Below, piece after piece: positions 28,217 to 38,579 of a stretch of 64,000 nt of DNA. This DNA is from a bacterium. GTDB taxonomy: Bacteria > Vulcanimicrobiota > Xenobia > Xenobiales > JADMJV01. Position 1 is the first letter of the stretch. Each line of letters starts with the position of its first letter. The stretch spans positions 1-64,000 of the forward strand of contig JADMJV010000084.1 of the NCBI GenBank assembly GCA_018780265.1. Direction: 5' to 3'. Under the pieces are notes generated by a model. The model saw only the letters and a program-made list of their open reading frames with translations, was not told the origin of the DNA and did no database searches. The translations under genes and the position numbers were made by a program.

Positions 28217-29044
28217 TCATGAGTCGCGCAGTTTGCGTCGCTTCAGGCGAGAGACGGACCCGCTGATTTCTTCTTCGGACATGCCGAACTCCAGGGCCAT
28301 GGCGGCCAGGCTGGGAGCCGCCGCGGGCGGTTTGCCCGGCGCGGCCAGGGAAGGTTGGAAGAAGCGTTCCCACATGGCCCGATCGACGTCGAGATTGCGA
28401 AAGACTCGTCGGCTGATCTCTTCGAACAACTCGATGGCCCCTTTGGCCGAGCAGGCGTCGCGGTGGATACCTCCGGTGCTGCGGGCTAAGCGATCAAACA
28501 CATCGAGCATGATTTTATCGTGAACAGGGATCACCGAGGGAGACATGCTCAAGGTGAACAGGGTGATGCCGTTGCCTTCCACCCGAGCACAGATTTGGGT
28601 CATACTCAGGCCGGTGGGGTCTTGCTGGGGCCAGCGGTCCGGGTAGGGCTGTGAGTCGGCCCCGCACCCGTGCGGGGGCGCGTCGCCAACCAGGATGACG
28701 ATTCGATAGGCGTGTTCCCGCCAGTCCATCTCCACACACTCGAGCAGGCCGGCAAACACGGCCTCAGCCGCATCGCCATTGTCGGCTGGACTGTAAGCCT
28801 GCAGTTGCTGTAGCACCGACTGGGTGGTCTGCAGGTCCGAGTTGAGGGGGAAGCACTGAGTGGTGGTTTCCAGCTCGCTATAGTCTCGGTAGCCACAGAC
28901 ACCCACGCGCAGATCGGCCTGGTTGGTAGAAGCCAGCGAGCTGAGGATGGCCACCATATGACGCTGGGCGGCCCGAATGAAGGATTGCATACTGGCCGTC
29001 AAGTCCACGCAGAAGACCAGGTCGAGGTGGGATAGTTCTTGCAT
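28217..29044 (-). CDS. cytoplasmic VWA-domain protein
   Basis: A 275-aa protein whose first 215 residues form a von Willebrand factor A domain. The metal-ion-dependent adhesion site is DLTAS (14-18), followed by GVCGYRDYSE and ILVGDAPPHG, phrases shared with VWA domains of VwkA-type alpha-kinases and related bacterial proteins. The C-terminal 60 residues end in a possible small helical domain (MALEFGMSEEEISGSVSRLK). There is no signal peptide. It follows the secreted gene at 29093 on the same strand with a 48-bp gap. Partner unknown. Confidence 0.8.
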   Translation of the reverse strand: MQELSHLDLVFCVDLTASMQSFIRAAQRHMVAILSSLASTNQADLRVGVCGYRDYSELETTTQCFPLNSDLQTTQSVLQQLQAYSPADNGDAAEAVFAGLLECVEMDWREHAYRIVILVGDAPPHGCGADSQPYPDRWPQQDPTGLSMTQICARVEGNGITLFTLSMSPSVIPVHDKIMLDVFDRLARSTGGIHRDACSAKGAIELFEEISRRVFRNLDVDRAMWERFFQPSLAAPGKPPAAAPSLAAMALEFGMSEEEISGSVSRLKRRKLRDS

Positions 29045-29092
29045 GCCACCCCCTTCGCTCTCGCGGTCGAGGTTCCGTCTGGCGAATTCCTT

Positions 29093-29989
29093 TTAGCGAC
29101 CGGCCGGGTGATTGCTGCCGTTCCAGAGTTGCTGCCAGACGGCCGGGGTGCGCAGGCGGACACCCGGCTGTTGGGCATAGTTGACCTGGGCGAGTAGGTA
29201 CACGGGGTTGGAGTCACTGCTGCAATCGACTTGAAACACGGTTTCCTGGGTGCCGACCTCGGCTTTGAGAGGAACGCTAAACCAGCTCACCCGCAGCCAC
29301 TGGGGCATTTGTTCTTTGGCCTGGAAGAACTCCGGCTCCCAATTGAACATCAGGTGTTGTTCGGGGGCCGGCCCGCTGAAGCTGACCTTGAAATCGGGTT
29401 CGCCACACAGGTCGCGGGGGCCGGAGGGGCCGACACAGGGTTCGCAGATCATCACCTGCAGACTGGGATTGGGCATGTCGTCGACGGTGGGTCGATAGCC
29501 GTGATGCTGTAGTTCCAGTCCAAAGCGGGGCGGGTCATAAAAGAGCACCATAAACTCGGGGCAGTCCGGGTCGAGAAAATAGCGTTTGGGGCGGCCATCC
29601 TCTCGGTAGGGCGCCTGGGGACCGGTTTCCCTGGCTCCTACCGTTTCCACTTTCATCATATCCAGCCGCACTCCACCGTCGCGCTGGTCGACACTCACCT
29701 GGTCAAGGATGCGGTTACCGTTGAGGTCCACGGCGTAAAAGCTGTCGAGCAGGTTGTCTTCCATTAACCCTCTGACTCGTAAGGGTGCCACCAGGCGCAG
29801 GTAAGAATAGACGACCGGCACCTGAGGCACGGCCGTCAAGGGACTCATTACCTGCGACTGAATCCTCACTTCAAAGCAACCGGGGGCGATGGCACGGGAT
29901 GACACGGGCTGAACCAGTCGCACGGGATCGGTCTGGGCCAGCGCCAGTCGGCCCAGACCCAAGAAAAGCAGAGGGAGGTATTTTGACAT
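29093..29989 (-). CDS. secreted protein of unknown function
   Basis: A 298-aa protein with signal peptide MSKYLPLLFLGLGRLALAQ. The mature region is beta-rich and includes a calcium-loop-like DLNGNRILDQVSVD and paired cysteines (PDCPEF, CEPC, LCGEPD, VDCSSDS), which would suit disulphides in an oxidising compartment. It lies upstream of the VWA gene on the same strand and divergent from the GH25 gene. No family recognised. Confidence 0.7.
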   Translation of the reverse strand: MSKYLPLLFLGLGRLALAQTDPVRLVQPVSSRAIAPGCFEVRIQSQVMSPLTAVPQVPVVYSYLRLVAPLRVRGLMEDNLLDSFYAVDLNGNRILDQVSVDQRDGGVRLDMMKVETVGARETGPQAPYREDGRPKRYFLDPDCPEFMVLFYDPPRFGLELQHHGYRPTVDDMPNPSLQVMICEPCVGPSGPRDLCGEPDFKVSFSGPAPEQHLMFNWEPEFFQAKEQMPQWLRVSWFSVPLKAEVGTQETVFQVDCSSDSNPVYLLAQVNYAQQPGVRLRTPAVWQQLWNGSNHPAGR

Positions 29990-30003
29990 GGCGGGCCCTT
30001 CTG

Positions 30004-30016
30004 TTTACAAATTTGT
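30004..30016. promoter_or_regulatory. second copy of the TTTACAAATTTGT site
   Basis: A 13-mer with palindromic core ACAAATTTGT in the 79-bp gap between divergent genes, 53 bp before the GH25 start and 15 bp before the other start. It is identical to the site at 5365-5377. Either or both genes could be controlled. Confidence 0.35.
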
Positions 30017-30068
30017 GCCCCTTTTCTGGGGGCCGTGTGTAACGATGCCTTCCAAGAGGTGAACTACT

Positions 30069-30821
30069 GTGACCATAACTTCAGCTACCCCCAGGTTGGC
30101 CGCGCCGAGAACTGGAGATGGCATTGACCCCCATCCCGGCCAGACCGATCAGCCGCAGAATAATGTAGAAGCCCTGCCGGCCCCCGACTTTGTGGATATC
30201 TCGCGCCACAACGGAAAGGTCGATTGGAAAGAGTATGCTGCCGCAGGTAAAAAAGTGGGCGTCTGTAAAATTACCGAGGGTGGTGATTGGCTGGATGCCA
30301 TGGCAGCCACCAACCGCGAGGGCATGAAGAACAACAATCTTCGTTGCGGCCTTTACCACTTTGCGGGGTCCAGCGGTGGTGGCTATATCAACGACGCCGA
30401 CAAAGAAGCCGACAACTATCTGTCCCGGGTGGGCACCATGGCCGACAACGAATTTCCGGTACTGGATTTCGAGATGGTCTACGGTCAGACCGGTCCCGAG
30501 ATGACCTCCTGGATCAGCAAGTGGTGCACCAGGATTGAACAGCAGACCGGAAAAACTCCCTGGCTCTATACCAACCACAGGATTCGCAGGCAACTGGACG
30601 GCACTAACTTGACCCGGTATCCGCTCTGGATTGCCGACTACCGAAGTTCGGACCGCGAAAATCCGCCGGCCAGCCAGCCCTGGCCGAACCTGTTTGCCTG
30701 GCAATATTCTGAGAAGGCCAGCAGTCCGGGCGTACCCGCCACTTGCGATGGAAATTTTTTGTATGGCACTTTACCCGAGGTCACGCCTCCGCCCCCCTCT
30801 GGGGGATTTGTGGCTATTTGA
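30069..30821 (+). CDS. GH25 family lysozyme without signal peptide
   Basis: A 250-aa protein: a disordered Pro/Thr-rich N-terminus (1-38), then a glycoside hydrolase 25 domain. Expected acidic residues are present: Asp43 in FVDISRHNGKVDW and the Asp133-x-Glu135 pair in VLDFEMVYG. The C-terminal YPLWIADYR and WQYSEKASSPGV are typical of the family, which cleaves the MurNAc-GlcNAc bond of peptidoglycan. There is no Sec signal, unlike most exported lysozymes, so it may leave by another system or act as an effector or toxin. GTG 30069 follows AGAGGTG. It converges with the alpha-2-macroglobulin gene, nine bases apart. Confidence 0.88.
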   Translation: MTITSATPRLAAPRTGDGIDPHPGQTDQPQNNVEALPAPDFVDISRHNGKVDWKEYAAAGKKVGVCKITEGGDWLDAMAATNREGMKNNNLRCGLYHFAGSSGGGYINDADKEADNYLSRVGTMADNEFPVLDFEMVYGQTGPEMTSWISKWCTRIEQQTGKTPWLYTNHRIRRQLDGTNLTRYPLWIADYRSSDRENPPASQPWPNLFAWQYSEKASSPGVPATCDGNFLYGTLPEVTPPPPSGGFVAI

Positions 30822-30830
30822 TCCTGGTTG

Positions 30831-33800
30831 TCACTTGACGACCACACGGTCCGACGAACTGCGTCCAAAGGTCTCGGGATGATACATCTCTTCGGCTTTG
30901 GCGGGCGGCACTACAAATTCGCCTGGGGTGGTGGCGCGAGCCACGTAACTGTAGGTGTAAACTCCTTCCCAGAGCAATTGGGTAAAGGCCTCCACCCGCT
31001 CGTCGCGCATGTTCTGATGTTCATACCAGTAGGCGCTCCACCAACCGTCCAGTCGGTTTTGGGGGGCCTGGGTCCGGTCTCCGCTGCCCAGTAGGGATGG
31101 ATTGACCGCCTCCAGTCCGGCTGGCAGTGGGTCGACCAGAGCCACGTGATAACGCCTGGAAGGGGCCTGCATGGTGACGGTTACTTTGATGTCACTGCCG
31201 GCCTTGATGTGCCAGCTACCGTCCGCCTGTCGGGTCACGTCCTGGTTGTCTTTGATGGCCTCGTAGCGGCGTTGCACGGTAAATCCATAGTCAGCGGCGG
31301 CCTGCTTCAAGTTATGAGGGGCGTAGTTGAGACCGATTCGGTAGTAGAGTCGGCCCGCACCGGTTTTGGCCAGAGTGAGCGGGCCCTTCATCTGATCGAT
31401 GGGCACACGCAGTTCCTTTTCGTCCTTGTCACGGCCCCGAAAGGCTTGCTCCCCGGCAAAGCTGTCACCCAACCAGATCGAGGCCACAAAATTGGGCGTG
31501 ACCGATTCATACTGGTGAAAGTATTTGTCCAGGGCCAGCAACACCCAGCAATTTTCCTGAGTATTGGCCCAGTGGCCGGCGCTGCGGTGGTCCAGCAGCC
31601 CGCGCACGAGTTTGGGGATCAGGGGGTGCTTGGGCCGGGTGGTGATGAGCGCCTCCAGCAAAAGCCCGTCGTCACGCCTATCCGAATAGAGCACCAGATA
31701 TCCCTGATCGGAATAGCCGGCCGTAAATTGAGCGGTGGCGGCTGTCTGAGTGCTGTGGTTGTCCAGGTAGCCTAAGATTTCGGCTACCACCGTTTGGCTG
31801 CCCCTGTCTTTGTCCAGAGTGGGCAGCAACCAGCCCATGGTCTCCGTGCCCAACTCGTCCAGCTTGACCTCGCCAGCCAGGCGGCGGGCTTTTTCCGGGT
31901 TGGCCCGACCGGCCAACTGAAGCACGTAGAGGGCATAGGCACGAATACTGCGTCTACAGGCGGGCGAGTAGTCGGAAGGGATATGAGACTCGATGTCACC
32001 GACATAGGTCAGGGCCTGTTCCAGCATCGATGGATTGACGGCAAAGCCTTTATCCTTGACGCGCACCAGCGTGTGAGCCACGTGTACCGACAGGTAGGCC
32101 ACCGAGGGCTGGCCTCGCGTCCAGTAATCCCAGCCACCGTCGTCATTTTGCTGGCCGCGCAGTCGCTCCAGGTCGCGGTTCATGGCCGCCCTGAGTTCGG
32201 CGGTTGTGGCCATGCCAGGCGCCTGAAAGGCCGTCAGCACATCTTTCAAAGCGGCCGCAGCCAGCATACGCGAAGAAACCTGTTCCGAGCACTCAAACGG
32301 ATAGTTGGTCAGATACAAAAAGGCATCGCTCAGCTCGGAGAGGGCGGTGGAACTGGTGGTCACCGTCAGGCCACCAAACTGAGGCCACACGCCGACCGGC
32401 TTCTCGAGGGGTTGACTGGCCGCCCCTTCGTCGATGATGCCGTAAGTGGCGAAGGCTTCCGTAGTGGCTGGCGTCCACACCGGCAGCGACACCTCGGCGG
32501 CGTCGCCAGCCGGGCCGCTGCTGGCCCCAAATTGAAAGCGGGCCGTCCCGGCCTGATCGGCGGCGCAGGGGATACGCACCTCAAGGCGGTCGTTGGCGGG
32601 GACCTGCACCCGGTAGCCGGCGGCGGTTTTGTCGCCCACCCTGGCGTTGCTCCCTCGACAAGCCAGCGTTACCTGCATGGCCGCCTCGGTCTGATTTTGC
32701 ACCATCACGGGCATTTCAAAGCGATCCCCAAAATTCAGGAAGCGCGGAGGCGAGGGGCGCACCATCAGGGGTTGGCGGGCAACCAGACTGCTCTCACCCT
32801 TGCCAAACTGCTTCACACCGGCGGCCGCCAGACCGATGATGCGATAGCGGGTGAGATTGTCCGGCAGCTTGACCTCTACCTGGGCCTGTCCCCGAGCATC
32901 GGTCTGCACGGCGGGCGCGAACAGGGCCAGGGCGGCAAAGTTGGTTCGCACCCTCAATTGGGGCGCCTGGGCCCGAGGTTGGGCAGCGTTTTTGTCTTTG
33001 TTCTCGGCGCGCCGTTGTGATTCTTTCGGCGCGACTCTTCCATCGTCCATTGGCGCCGCACCGGGAGCGGGAGCCGCCAGCGCATCCATCGATCCAGACT
33101 CTTCGTCATAGGCGACACCGCCCCGCAAGCGCGTGGAGGAGGAAGCTCTGGTCTCGGTTTCCGGCATGGATTCTTCGACCCGGCTGAGCGTTAAGTATTG
33201 ACGCAGGTGGTGGTCGGCACAATCCGCGCCGCGCAACTGGCAAAAGCTACCCAGCGGGTCAGCCGGATCGTAGCCGGTCAAGGCCAGCACCGATTCGTCT
33301 ACCACCAACAGGGTGACTTCGCCGGCCACCGGCTTGCCCTGATAGTCTTTCAGGTCTACCTGCACCGTGGTGCTTCCGCCCGGTTCCAGTTTGGCCTGGG
33401 CTGGCTTGAGGGCCACGGTCAGCTTGCGAGGCGCGCTAGAAATGTTCAGCGTCAGGGCACCCACGGCGTAGGCCGGCCGCTCCCCTTTCTCTTCCTCGCG
33501 GGGCTTGCTGCCCAGCGCGTCGACCTGAATTTGCAGGCCCGGAATATGCAGTTCCTCGACGGGGATCTTCAGCGTCGTCGAACCTGTAGGAGCCTGCAAT
33601 CGCTCCACTTTGGCCAGTCCATTGCGCCGCGTGGTTACCAGCAACTCGGCCGGGGCAAAGGGCGCCTGCACCAGCACCTCGGCTGTGTCACCCACCTGAT
33701 ATTCTTGCTGGCCGGGCACCATGGTGATTTGCTCTTGAGCCACATTGCTCGCTGGCGGCTGTTTACCGCCCGCCACCCAGACTGTCATCTGACTGTAGTT

Positions 33801-36800
33801 GCTGCGGTTCTGATCATCTTGCAGACGGGCTTCCACCTGATAGGTGCCGCCTTCATGGGTGGGGACCTTGAACTGGTTGGCCTGGCTCGACGAGGTGAGC
33901 ACCAGTTCGTGGACGTCGGCCTGCACCGATCGGCCCCGCTCATCCCAATCCAATCGGTATGCCTTGATCTGGACGGGGCGATCCTTGACCGCCTTGCCGT
34001 CCAGGTCGGTCACCACCATGGACATCTCCAGGGGTTGGCCTTTCTCCACAAAGGTGGTGGCGCTCTTCAGTCCCACATAGAGGCTGGCCGGGTGGACCAG
34101 CACCGAAGTATTGCTGGTCCACGCCTGACGATTGACGTCCTGCACAGTGGCTTGAGCGCTCAGACTGTGGGGTCGGGGCGGTTCGACCGAGAGGAAGTCT
34201 ACCTGCAGGCTACTCTTCCCCTTGGAATCAGTGCGTGTTTCCTGGCTGGTGGCGTTAGAGCGAACCTGGCGATAGCTTTCCCCTTCGGACCACCAACAAC
34301 GGCACGGCCACCAGGGGGTCCAGGTCCCAAACGTGTATCCTTCCCAGCCGGGTGGACTGTAACTGGTGGGGCTGCTGCTCACCGACCAGTCGACTTTGGC
34401 ATTGGCCAACGGTCCGCCCGAGAAATAGGCGGCCGAGGCCGTCAATATCGAGTTGGAACCGATTTGACTGGTGGCCGGACGCGCTTCGGCGCTGACTTCA
34501 AACTCAGGGCGGCGAAACTCTTCCACCTGGAAGGTGTGGCTAAAAGAACCCCCGCTATCGCCCACAAGGTCCAACCGTGTTTGACCCAGGTTGAGATTTT
34601 TTGGCAGGGGCACTTCAAAATGGAAACCGCCCAGTCGACCCACGGGGGCTTTGCCTTTGCGGATTTCATTGCCCAGCGAATCATAAAGGACGTACTGCAA
34701 CGACTTCATGGGTGAATCGAGCAGGTCCCCTTTGGGACCATACTGGTTGAGGCGCACCCAGCCTTTGAGGTGGACGCTCTCGCCCGGTCGGTACAGTTTG
34801 CGGTCATCGAGCACATGCCACAGGGTCGAGTCCGACGAACTTGATGACGTCCACTCGGAGGAGCCCCAGTAGTAAAAGTCATGCGGCAGGATAGCCACAT
34901 CGTCGCCCTTCTGAGCGATCAACAGGCGGGCCGACCCTTGCAGTGGCAAAGTGGCCAGTCCCTCGTCGTTGCTGGTGCCACGGGCAGGATTGGGCCACAG
35001 ACGGACGTCCACGCCCTCCGTCGGTCTGCCACTGGCCAGATTGCTGACCCAGGCCACCACCTGCTGGCGATCACTGACGCAATCCAGGCCCAAATCGGTC
35101 GATTGAACCCAGCCGTAGTAGACCTGGCGTCGCCAATCTTCGGGGTATTTCTGGGGGTCGGGGTCAATGCGCACGACCATATGCCCATGGCCGCCTGGCA
35201 ACGCCTTGGACAGGTCGATGGGGACTTCGGTGACCTCGTCCACTTTGGCGTGAGTGTCCACGACGGTGTCGATCACCAAAGTTCCCGGCGGGACCACCGG
35301 TTGGTCTTTCAAGTTTTGGCCTCGGGTCTGTAGATACTTGAGGTAGGCGTCCCAGTCGGTATAGCTGACTTTCCAGGCCTGCACTTTGAGTTTGGGATAG
35401 TTGATGACCTGGCAAGTCAGTTGCCGGGGTCCTTTGGGGTCAAGCACGATAAATTGCTGAGTGGGGGGGACAAAAGTGGGCTGAGCGGAGCCGACTTTAA
35501 CGATGAACTTCTCTTTGTGCCCCAGTTTCTGCCCAAATTGGTCCAGCAAGGGGGGGGCCAGGGTGACCGTGTATTGAGTCCGCCCCTTGCTGCGCCCGCG
35601 AATCGACAGGCCGCTGCCAGCGGCGCTCACTTTCAGGCCGGACAGCTCGGGACTGACTTTGACCCACTTGGGATCGAATTTGTCCGCATCCAGAGCGTTG
35701 TTAAACTGGACGGTCCAGCTTTGCAGGGGTGGAGTGTCTTCAGTCTTCCACACGATCTTGAGCGGGTCGTAGGTGGAAAAGGAGAAGGCCTGGGCCTTTT
35801 GGGTTAGCAAGGGTCCCTCTTTGGAAGGCAGGCCAGGGGGCAGTTCTACCGTGTAGGTGTGGCCAGGCCGAAGGTCCTGTTGAGGCACGACCGCCACCCA
35901 GCGCTGGCCGGCGCCTTCGACCATGCCATGGACGGTGTCGTCGAGGGCCAACTCTTCGGGGGTCGCCTGGCGCAATTTGGGTGTGGGGGCGCCCCCGCTC
36001 AGGCGCAGCAGGCGGGCAACCATGGCAGCTTCGACGTCCTGATTGAAGCGCATAAAGATCAGCGGCTTGAGAATTTGGGGACCGCCCGTGGGATACGGCT
36101 GTTCCAACCTTAAGGGTGGCGTTTCAAAGCTGAAATGTTCGGCGCTCTTGAGCCTGGCGCCATTGGCTGCGGTGGCTCCGGCCGGAATTTCCAGGCGGAA
36201 TTCGGTGGCCATGGGGAAGCGAACATCGGGCGCAAACATCAGCGTGTGGGTGCCCAGCCAGCGCCATTTGCCGGCTGGCTGCGGAGTGAGTTTGACGGGC
36301 ACGCCCCGTAGCTCTAACTGTTCCACGGTGCTCAGCGGCACCATGGCCTGATTGAACGTGATCTGGAGATGGGGGGCCATACTTACCGGCCCGCGCGGGG
36401 CCACTGTGAGCACCTTGACGGCCAGGTCAGCCGGCACGGGCGGGAGCCCGCTGCGCGATGGTTTGGGGGGAAAGCTCTGCTGAATGGTTCGGGCCGTACG
36501 GGGGGGCGGCTGGGAGCCTGCGCGCAGGGCGAAAGCCTTGCGGTCATCGGGCTGCGACCCGATGGGCGGCAGGCGCTTCAGTAGGGGCTGCAACTCGGCA
36601 TCGGTCAGCGGGGTAGGGGAGGCCTGCGGCAAGGACTGCGAGGCGTCACTGCCGGCATTGGCGGGGGAAAGCTTGAAGCGCAGGCCCTCTTCAGCCTGAC
36701 CGGCGGGTCGGGGGCGGGCTACCCGGGGGCGGTTTGGAGTAGTGGGGCCGGGGGGGGCCACGCATCCGCACAGGCATAGAAACACCCATAAAAACCACCA

Positions 36801-36821
36801 ACGATTTACCCGCTTTGTCAT
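30831..36821 (-). CDS. bacterial alpha-2-macroglobulin, lipoprotein
   Basis: A 1,996-aa lipoprotein (lipobox LCGC, Cys20) of the bacterial alpha-2-macroglobulin family. These periplasmic baits trap invading proteases by a reactive thioester. The thioester motif is intact: CSEQ in YPFECSEQVSSRMLAA, at about residue 1,510. N-terminal Ig-like macroglobulin domains with TITFNQAM-type sequence, the central MG7/alpha-2-macroglobulin region with LPDNLTRYRIIGLAA, and the helical thioester domain follow in order. The variable Ala/Asp/Arg-rich region before LRVRTNFAALALFAP is a plausible bait. ATG 36821 lies nine bases after a G run; GTG 36827 is possible. Usual partners PbpC and yfaT/Q are not adjacent, but a DUF2135 protein is 3.6 kb away. 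Confidence 0.93.
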   Translation of the reverse strand: MTKRVNRWWFLWVFLCLCGCVAPPGPTTPNRPRVARPRPAGQAEEGLRFKLSPANAGSDASQSLPQASPTPLTDAELQPLLKRLPPIGSQPDDRKAFALRAGSQPPPRTARTIQQSFPPKPSRSGLPPVPADLAVKVLTVAPRGPVSMAPHLQITFNQAMVPLSTVEQLELRGVPVKLTPQPAGKWRWLGTHTLMFAPDVRFPMATEFRLEIPAGATAANGARLKSAEHFSFETPPLRLEQPYPTGGPQILKPLIFMRFNQDVEAAMVARLLRLSGGAPTPKLRQATPEELALDDTVHGMVEGAGQRWVAVVPQQDLRPGHTYTVELPPGLPSKEGPLLTQKAQAFSFSTYDPLKIVWKTEDTPPLQSWTVQFNNALDADKFDPKWVKVSPELSGLKVSAAGSGLSIRGRSKGRTQYTVTLAPPLLDQFGQKLGHKEKFIVKVGSAQPTFVPPTQQFIVLDPKGPRQLTCQVINYPKLKVQAWKVSYTDWDAYLKYLQTRGQNLKDQPVVPPGTLVIDTVVDTHAKVDEVTEVPIDLSKALPGGHGHMVVRIDPDPQKYPEDWRRQVYYGWVQSTDLGLDCVSDRQQVVAWVSNLASGRPTEGVDVRLWPNPARGTSNDEGLATLPLQGSARLLIAQKGDDVAILPHDFYYWGSSEWTSSSSSDSTLWHVLDDRKLYRPGESVHLKGWVRLNQYGPKGDLLDSPMKSLQYVLYDSLGNEIRKGKAPVGRLGGFHFEVPLPKNLNLGQTRLDLVGDSGGSFSHTFQVEEFRRPEFEVSAEARPATSQIGSNSILTASAAYFSGGPLANAKVDWSVSSSPTSYSPPGWEGYTFGTWTPWWPCRCWWSEGESYRQVRSNATSQETRTDSKGKSSLQVDFLSVEPPRPHSLSAQATVQDVNRQAWTSNTSVLVHPASLYVGLKSATTFVEKGQPLEMSMVVTDLDGKAVKDRPVQIKAYRLDWDERGRSVQADVHELVLTSSSQANQFKVPTHEGGTYQVEARLQDDQNRSNYSQMTVWVAGGKQPPASNVAQEQITMVPGQQEYQVGDTAEVLVQAPFAPAELLVTTRRNGLAKVERLQAPTGSTTLKIPVEELHIPGLQIQVDALGSKPREEEKGERPAYAVGALTLNISSAPRKLTVALKPAQAKLEPGGSTTVQVDLKDYQGKPVAGEVTLLVVDESVLALTGYDPADPLGSFCQLRGADCADHHLRQYLTLSRVEESMPETETRASSSTRLRGGVAYDEESGSMDALAAPAPGAAPMDDGRVAPKESQRRAENKDKNAAQPRAQAPQLRVRTNFAALALFAPAVQTDARGQAQVEVKLPDNLTRYRIIGLAAAGVKQFGKGESSLVARQPLMVRPSPPRFLNFGDRFEMPVMVQNQTEAAMQVTLACRGSNARVGDKTAAGYRVQVPANDRLEVRIPCAADQAGTARFQFGASSGPAGDAAEVSLPVWTPATTEAFATYGIIDEGAASQPLEKPVGVWPQFGGLTVTTSSTALSELSDAFLYLTNYPFECSEQVSSRMLAAAALKDVLTAFQAPGMATTAELRAAMNRDLERLRGQQNDDGGWDYWTRGQPSVAYLSVHVAHTLVRVKDKGFAVNPSMLEQALTYVGDIESHIPSDYSPACRRSIRAYALYVLQLAGRANPEKARRLAGEVKLDELGTETMGWLLPTLDKDRGSQTVVAEILGYLDNHSTQTAATAQFTAGYSDQGYLVLYSDRRDDGLLLEALITTRPKHPLIPKLVRGLLDHRSAGHWANTQENCWVLLALDKYFHQYESVTPNFVASIWLGDSFAGEQAFRGRDKDEKELRVPIDQMKGPLTLAKTGAGRLYYRIGLNYAPHNLKQAAADYGFTVQRRYEAIKDNQDVTRQADGSWHIKAGSDIKVTVTMQAPSRRYHVALVDPLPAGLEAVNPSLLGSGDRTQAPQNRLDGWWSAYWYEHQNMRDERVEAFTQLLWEGVYTYSYVARATTPGEFVVPPAKAEEMYHPETFGRSSSDRVVVK

Positions 36822-36870
36822 GCTCACGCCCCCCGGGGAAGTTCCTGTCAGGTCGCGTGCTTGGCCAATT

Positions 36871-38502
36871 CTATTCCTGATTCCTAGGTGGTCGCCTGGC
36901 CAGGCGTACCTCCGCCAGTCGGGTCAAGAAATCCCAAACCGGGTGCGGTTGCAGCCTGGCCTGAGTTTGAAAGTGCTCCAGATCGGCCTCCCCCCATTCC
37001 GAAAGGCAGCGGTGGCCCATGCGCCAGGCCATTTCTGAGAGCGCGGTGCGCGAGCTACTTTTGTTGGGGTCGGGAACGCGCAAGACGAGCGCCTGACCTT
37101 GATGGGAAAAGTGCATTCTGACGGGGTAGGGGGCCGCTACCCGCGTTAACTGAGCCAATCCGTGGTCCGTCAGCAAAAAGAGTTGCAGATGATCGGCCCC
37201 AAAGGTGGCCAGGCAGCGGCGGTCCGGTGAGAGGGCCGGCAAAACCCCTCGCGCGTTCAGATCTTGGTGAATCTCGCCCCGGGTGGGATCGAGGCGGATC
37301 ACCGAACCATCTCGAAAAATGCACCACAAGGCTCGACCGCGAAAAAATAGGCCACGCAAGTCAGGGCGTACGGATTCCAGGAGGAGCGGTTCGTCCTTTT
37401 GACACAGAAAATAGTGTTCACCACGAACACCGGCCAACCATTGGCCGTCGCCCGAGTAGCGGAGGCGCACGGGGACGGCCTCGTCGGAGACGGGGCCGGC
37501 GGGAAAAACGTGCCTTTCCAGTTGGCGGCCAGCCAGGTCAAAAATACGCACCCCTCCGTCCAGGGTGGCCAGCGCTAATTTTTGTCCGTCGGGTGATAGC
37601 GCCAGGCTAGAAGCCTTGTTGGCCACGTACTGACCGCTGGAAAGTCCGTCAAAAAAACGATCATAGGCAGCTAACTGTCGATAGTCGGCGGTTTCTACCC
37701 GCTGAAAAGCGACCTCCAGGGCCATCTCGCCCTGGCTATTCTTCACCACCACGCCGTTCTCGTCAAATCGTATCCGCCAATCGGCGCTTTCTATCAAGCC
37801 GTCGCTGCCGTCGTGGTAGGGAGCATCTGAGAGATACTTTTCAAAAGGAACGGTCTGGGCGGGAAGCGTAAAGCTTCGAGCCGGAGTGGCCCAGCCCAAC
37901 ATGTCTAAGTCTTCTGGAACGGATTGGGACAGAGGCTGTAAATCAGGGGGGAGATGGCCTGATTCTTCCAGGAGTTTCAGTCCCTGGCAGACCCGTTTGA
38001 CGGGTAACCTCAACAGGTTCTGCGCCAGTATCTCGGGCTGGTCCAGCACAAACGGCCACAGTTCATCCCATTCATCCCCGGCCAGGGGCAGGCTACAGGC
38101 AAGGTCCAGGTGGCCGCTCTCTTTCAAGCTCTTGAGGATAGTGGATCGAGCCAGCCTGTCGGCACCCGAAAACAGGTTGCCCAAAGCATCTCCACCAGAC
38201 TCAAGTGGATTGCCGATGGGAGTATTGTCAGGATGGCCGGGTTCCCAGTCGGCTGATTCCAGTTGGCGCAAAACGACTTCGAGTCCCCTCTCCGGACGCC
38301 GGGCCAATTCACTGAGCAGATAGAGCAACGCTACCTGCACGGCCTCGGGGTGGGAAATCTGACGGACCAAATCACACAACGACTGACGTTCCGGCAGAGA
38401 GGGGCACTGGGCGGCCAGCCGAGCCAAAGCCAGAGCCGACTGAAAATCCCCCTGAGCAGCCTTGCCGGCCAACTCGGCGGCCTGCGTAAGAGCCTCTTGC
38501 AC
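36871..38502 (-). CDS. cytoplasmic protein with helical N-terminus and WD40-like propeller
   Basis: A 543-aa protein with no signal peptide. Residues 1-200 are helical repeats rich in Leu/Ala (possibly HEAT- or TPR-like). Residues about 285-470 contain propeller-like strands such as SSLALSPDGQKLALATLDGGVRIFDL and LRYSGDGQWLAGVRG. The C-terminal 70 residues are helical. It precedes the alpha-2-macroglobulin gene on the same strand with a 49-bp gap, so co-transcription is likely. Function unknown; the start is GTG 38502 without a strong ribosome binding site. Confidence 0.7.
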   Translation of the reverse strand: MQEALTQAAELAGKAAQGDFQSALALARLAAQCPSLPERQSLCDLVRQISHPEAVQVALLYLLSELARRPERGLEVVLRQLESADWEPGHPDNTPIGNPLESGGDALGNLFSGADRLARSTILKSLKESGHLDLACSLPLAGDEWDELWPFVLDQPEILAQNLLRLPVKRVCQGLKLLEESGHLPPDLQPLSQSVPEDLDMLGWATPARSFTLPAQTVPFEKYLSDAPYHDGSDGLIESADWRIRFDENGVVVKNSQGEMALEVAFQRVETADYRQLAAYDRFFDGLSSGQYVANKASSLALSPDGQKLALATLDGGVRIFDLAGRQLERHVFPAGPVSDEAVPVRLRYSGDGQWLAGVRGEHYFLCQKDEPLLLESVRPDLRGLFFRGRALWCIFRDGSVIRLDPTRGEIHQDLNARGVLPALSPDRRCLATFGADHLQLFLLTDHGLAQLTRVAAPYPVRMHFSHQGQALVLRVPDPNKSSSRTALSEMAWRMGHRCLSEWGEADLEHFQTQARLQPHPVWDFLTRLAEVRLARRPPRNQE

Positions 38503-38579
38503 CGGGCGAAAGTTCGCGCTGGCCTGAGACTCCCCTGGTCGACCTGATCCAGGTCATAGCCTGTCCATGGGTCATTTGC

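Noticed and set aside
31794..34715. Two long frames (408 and 505 aa) antisense to the alpha-2-macroglobulin
   Set aside because: Gly/Arg/His-rich translations typical of antisense shadows; the macroglobulin with its thioester is on the other strand.
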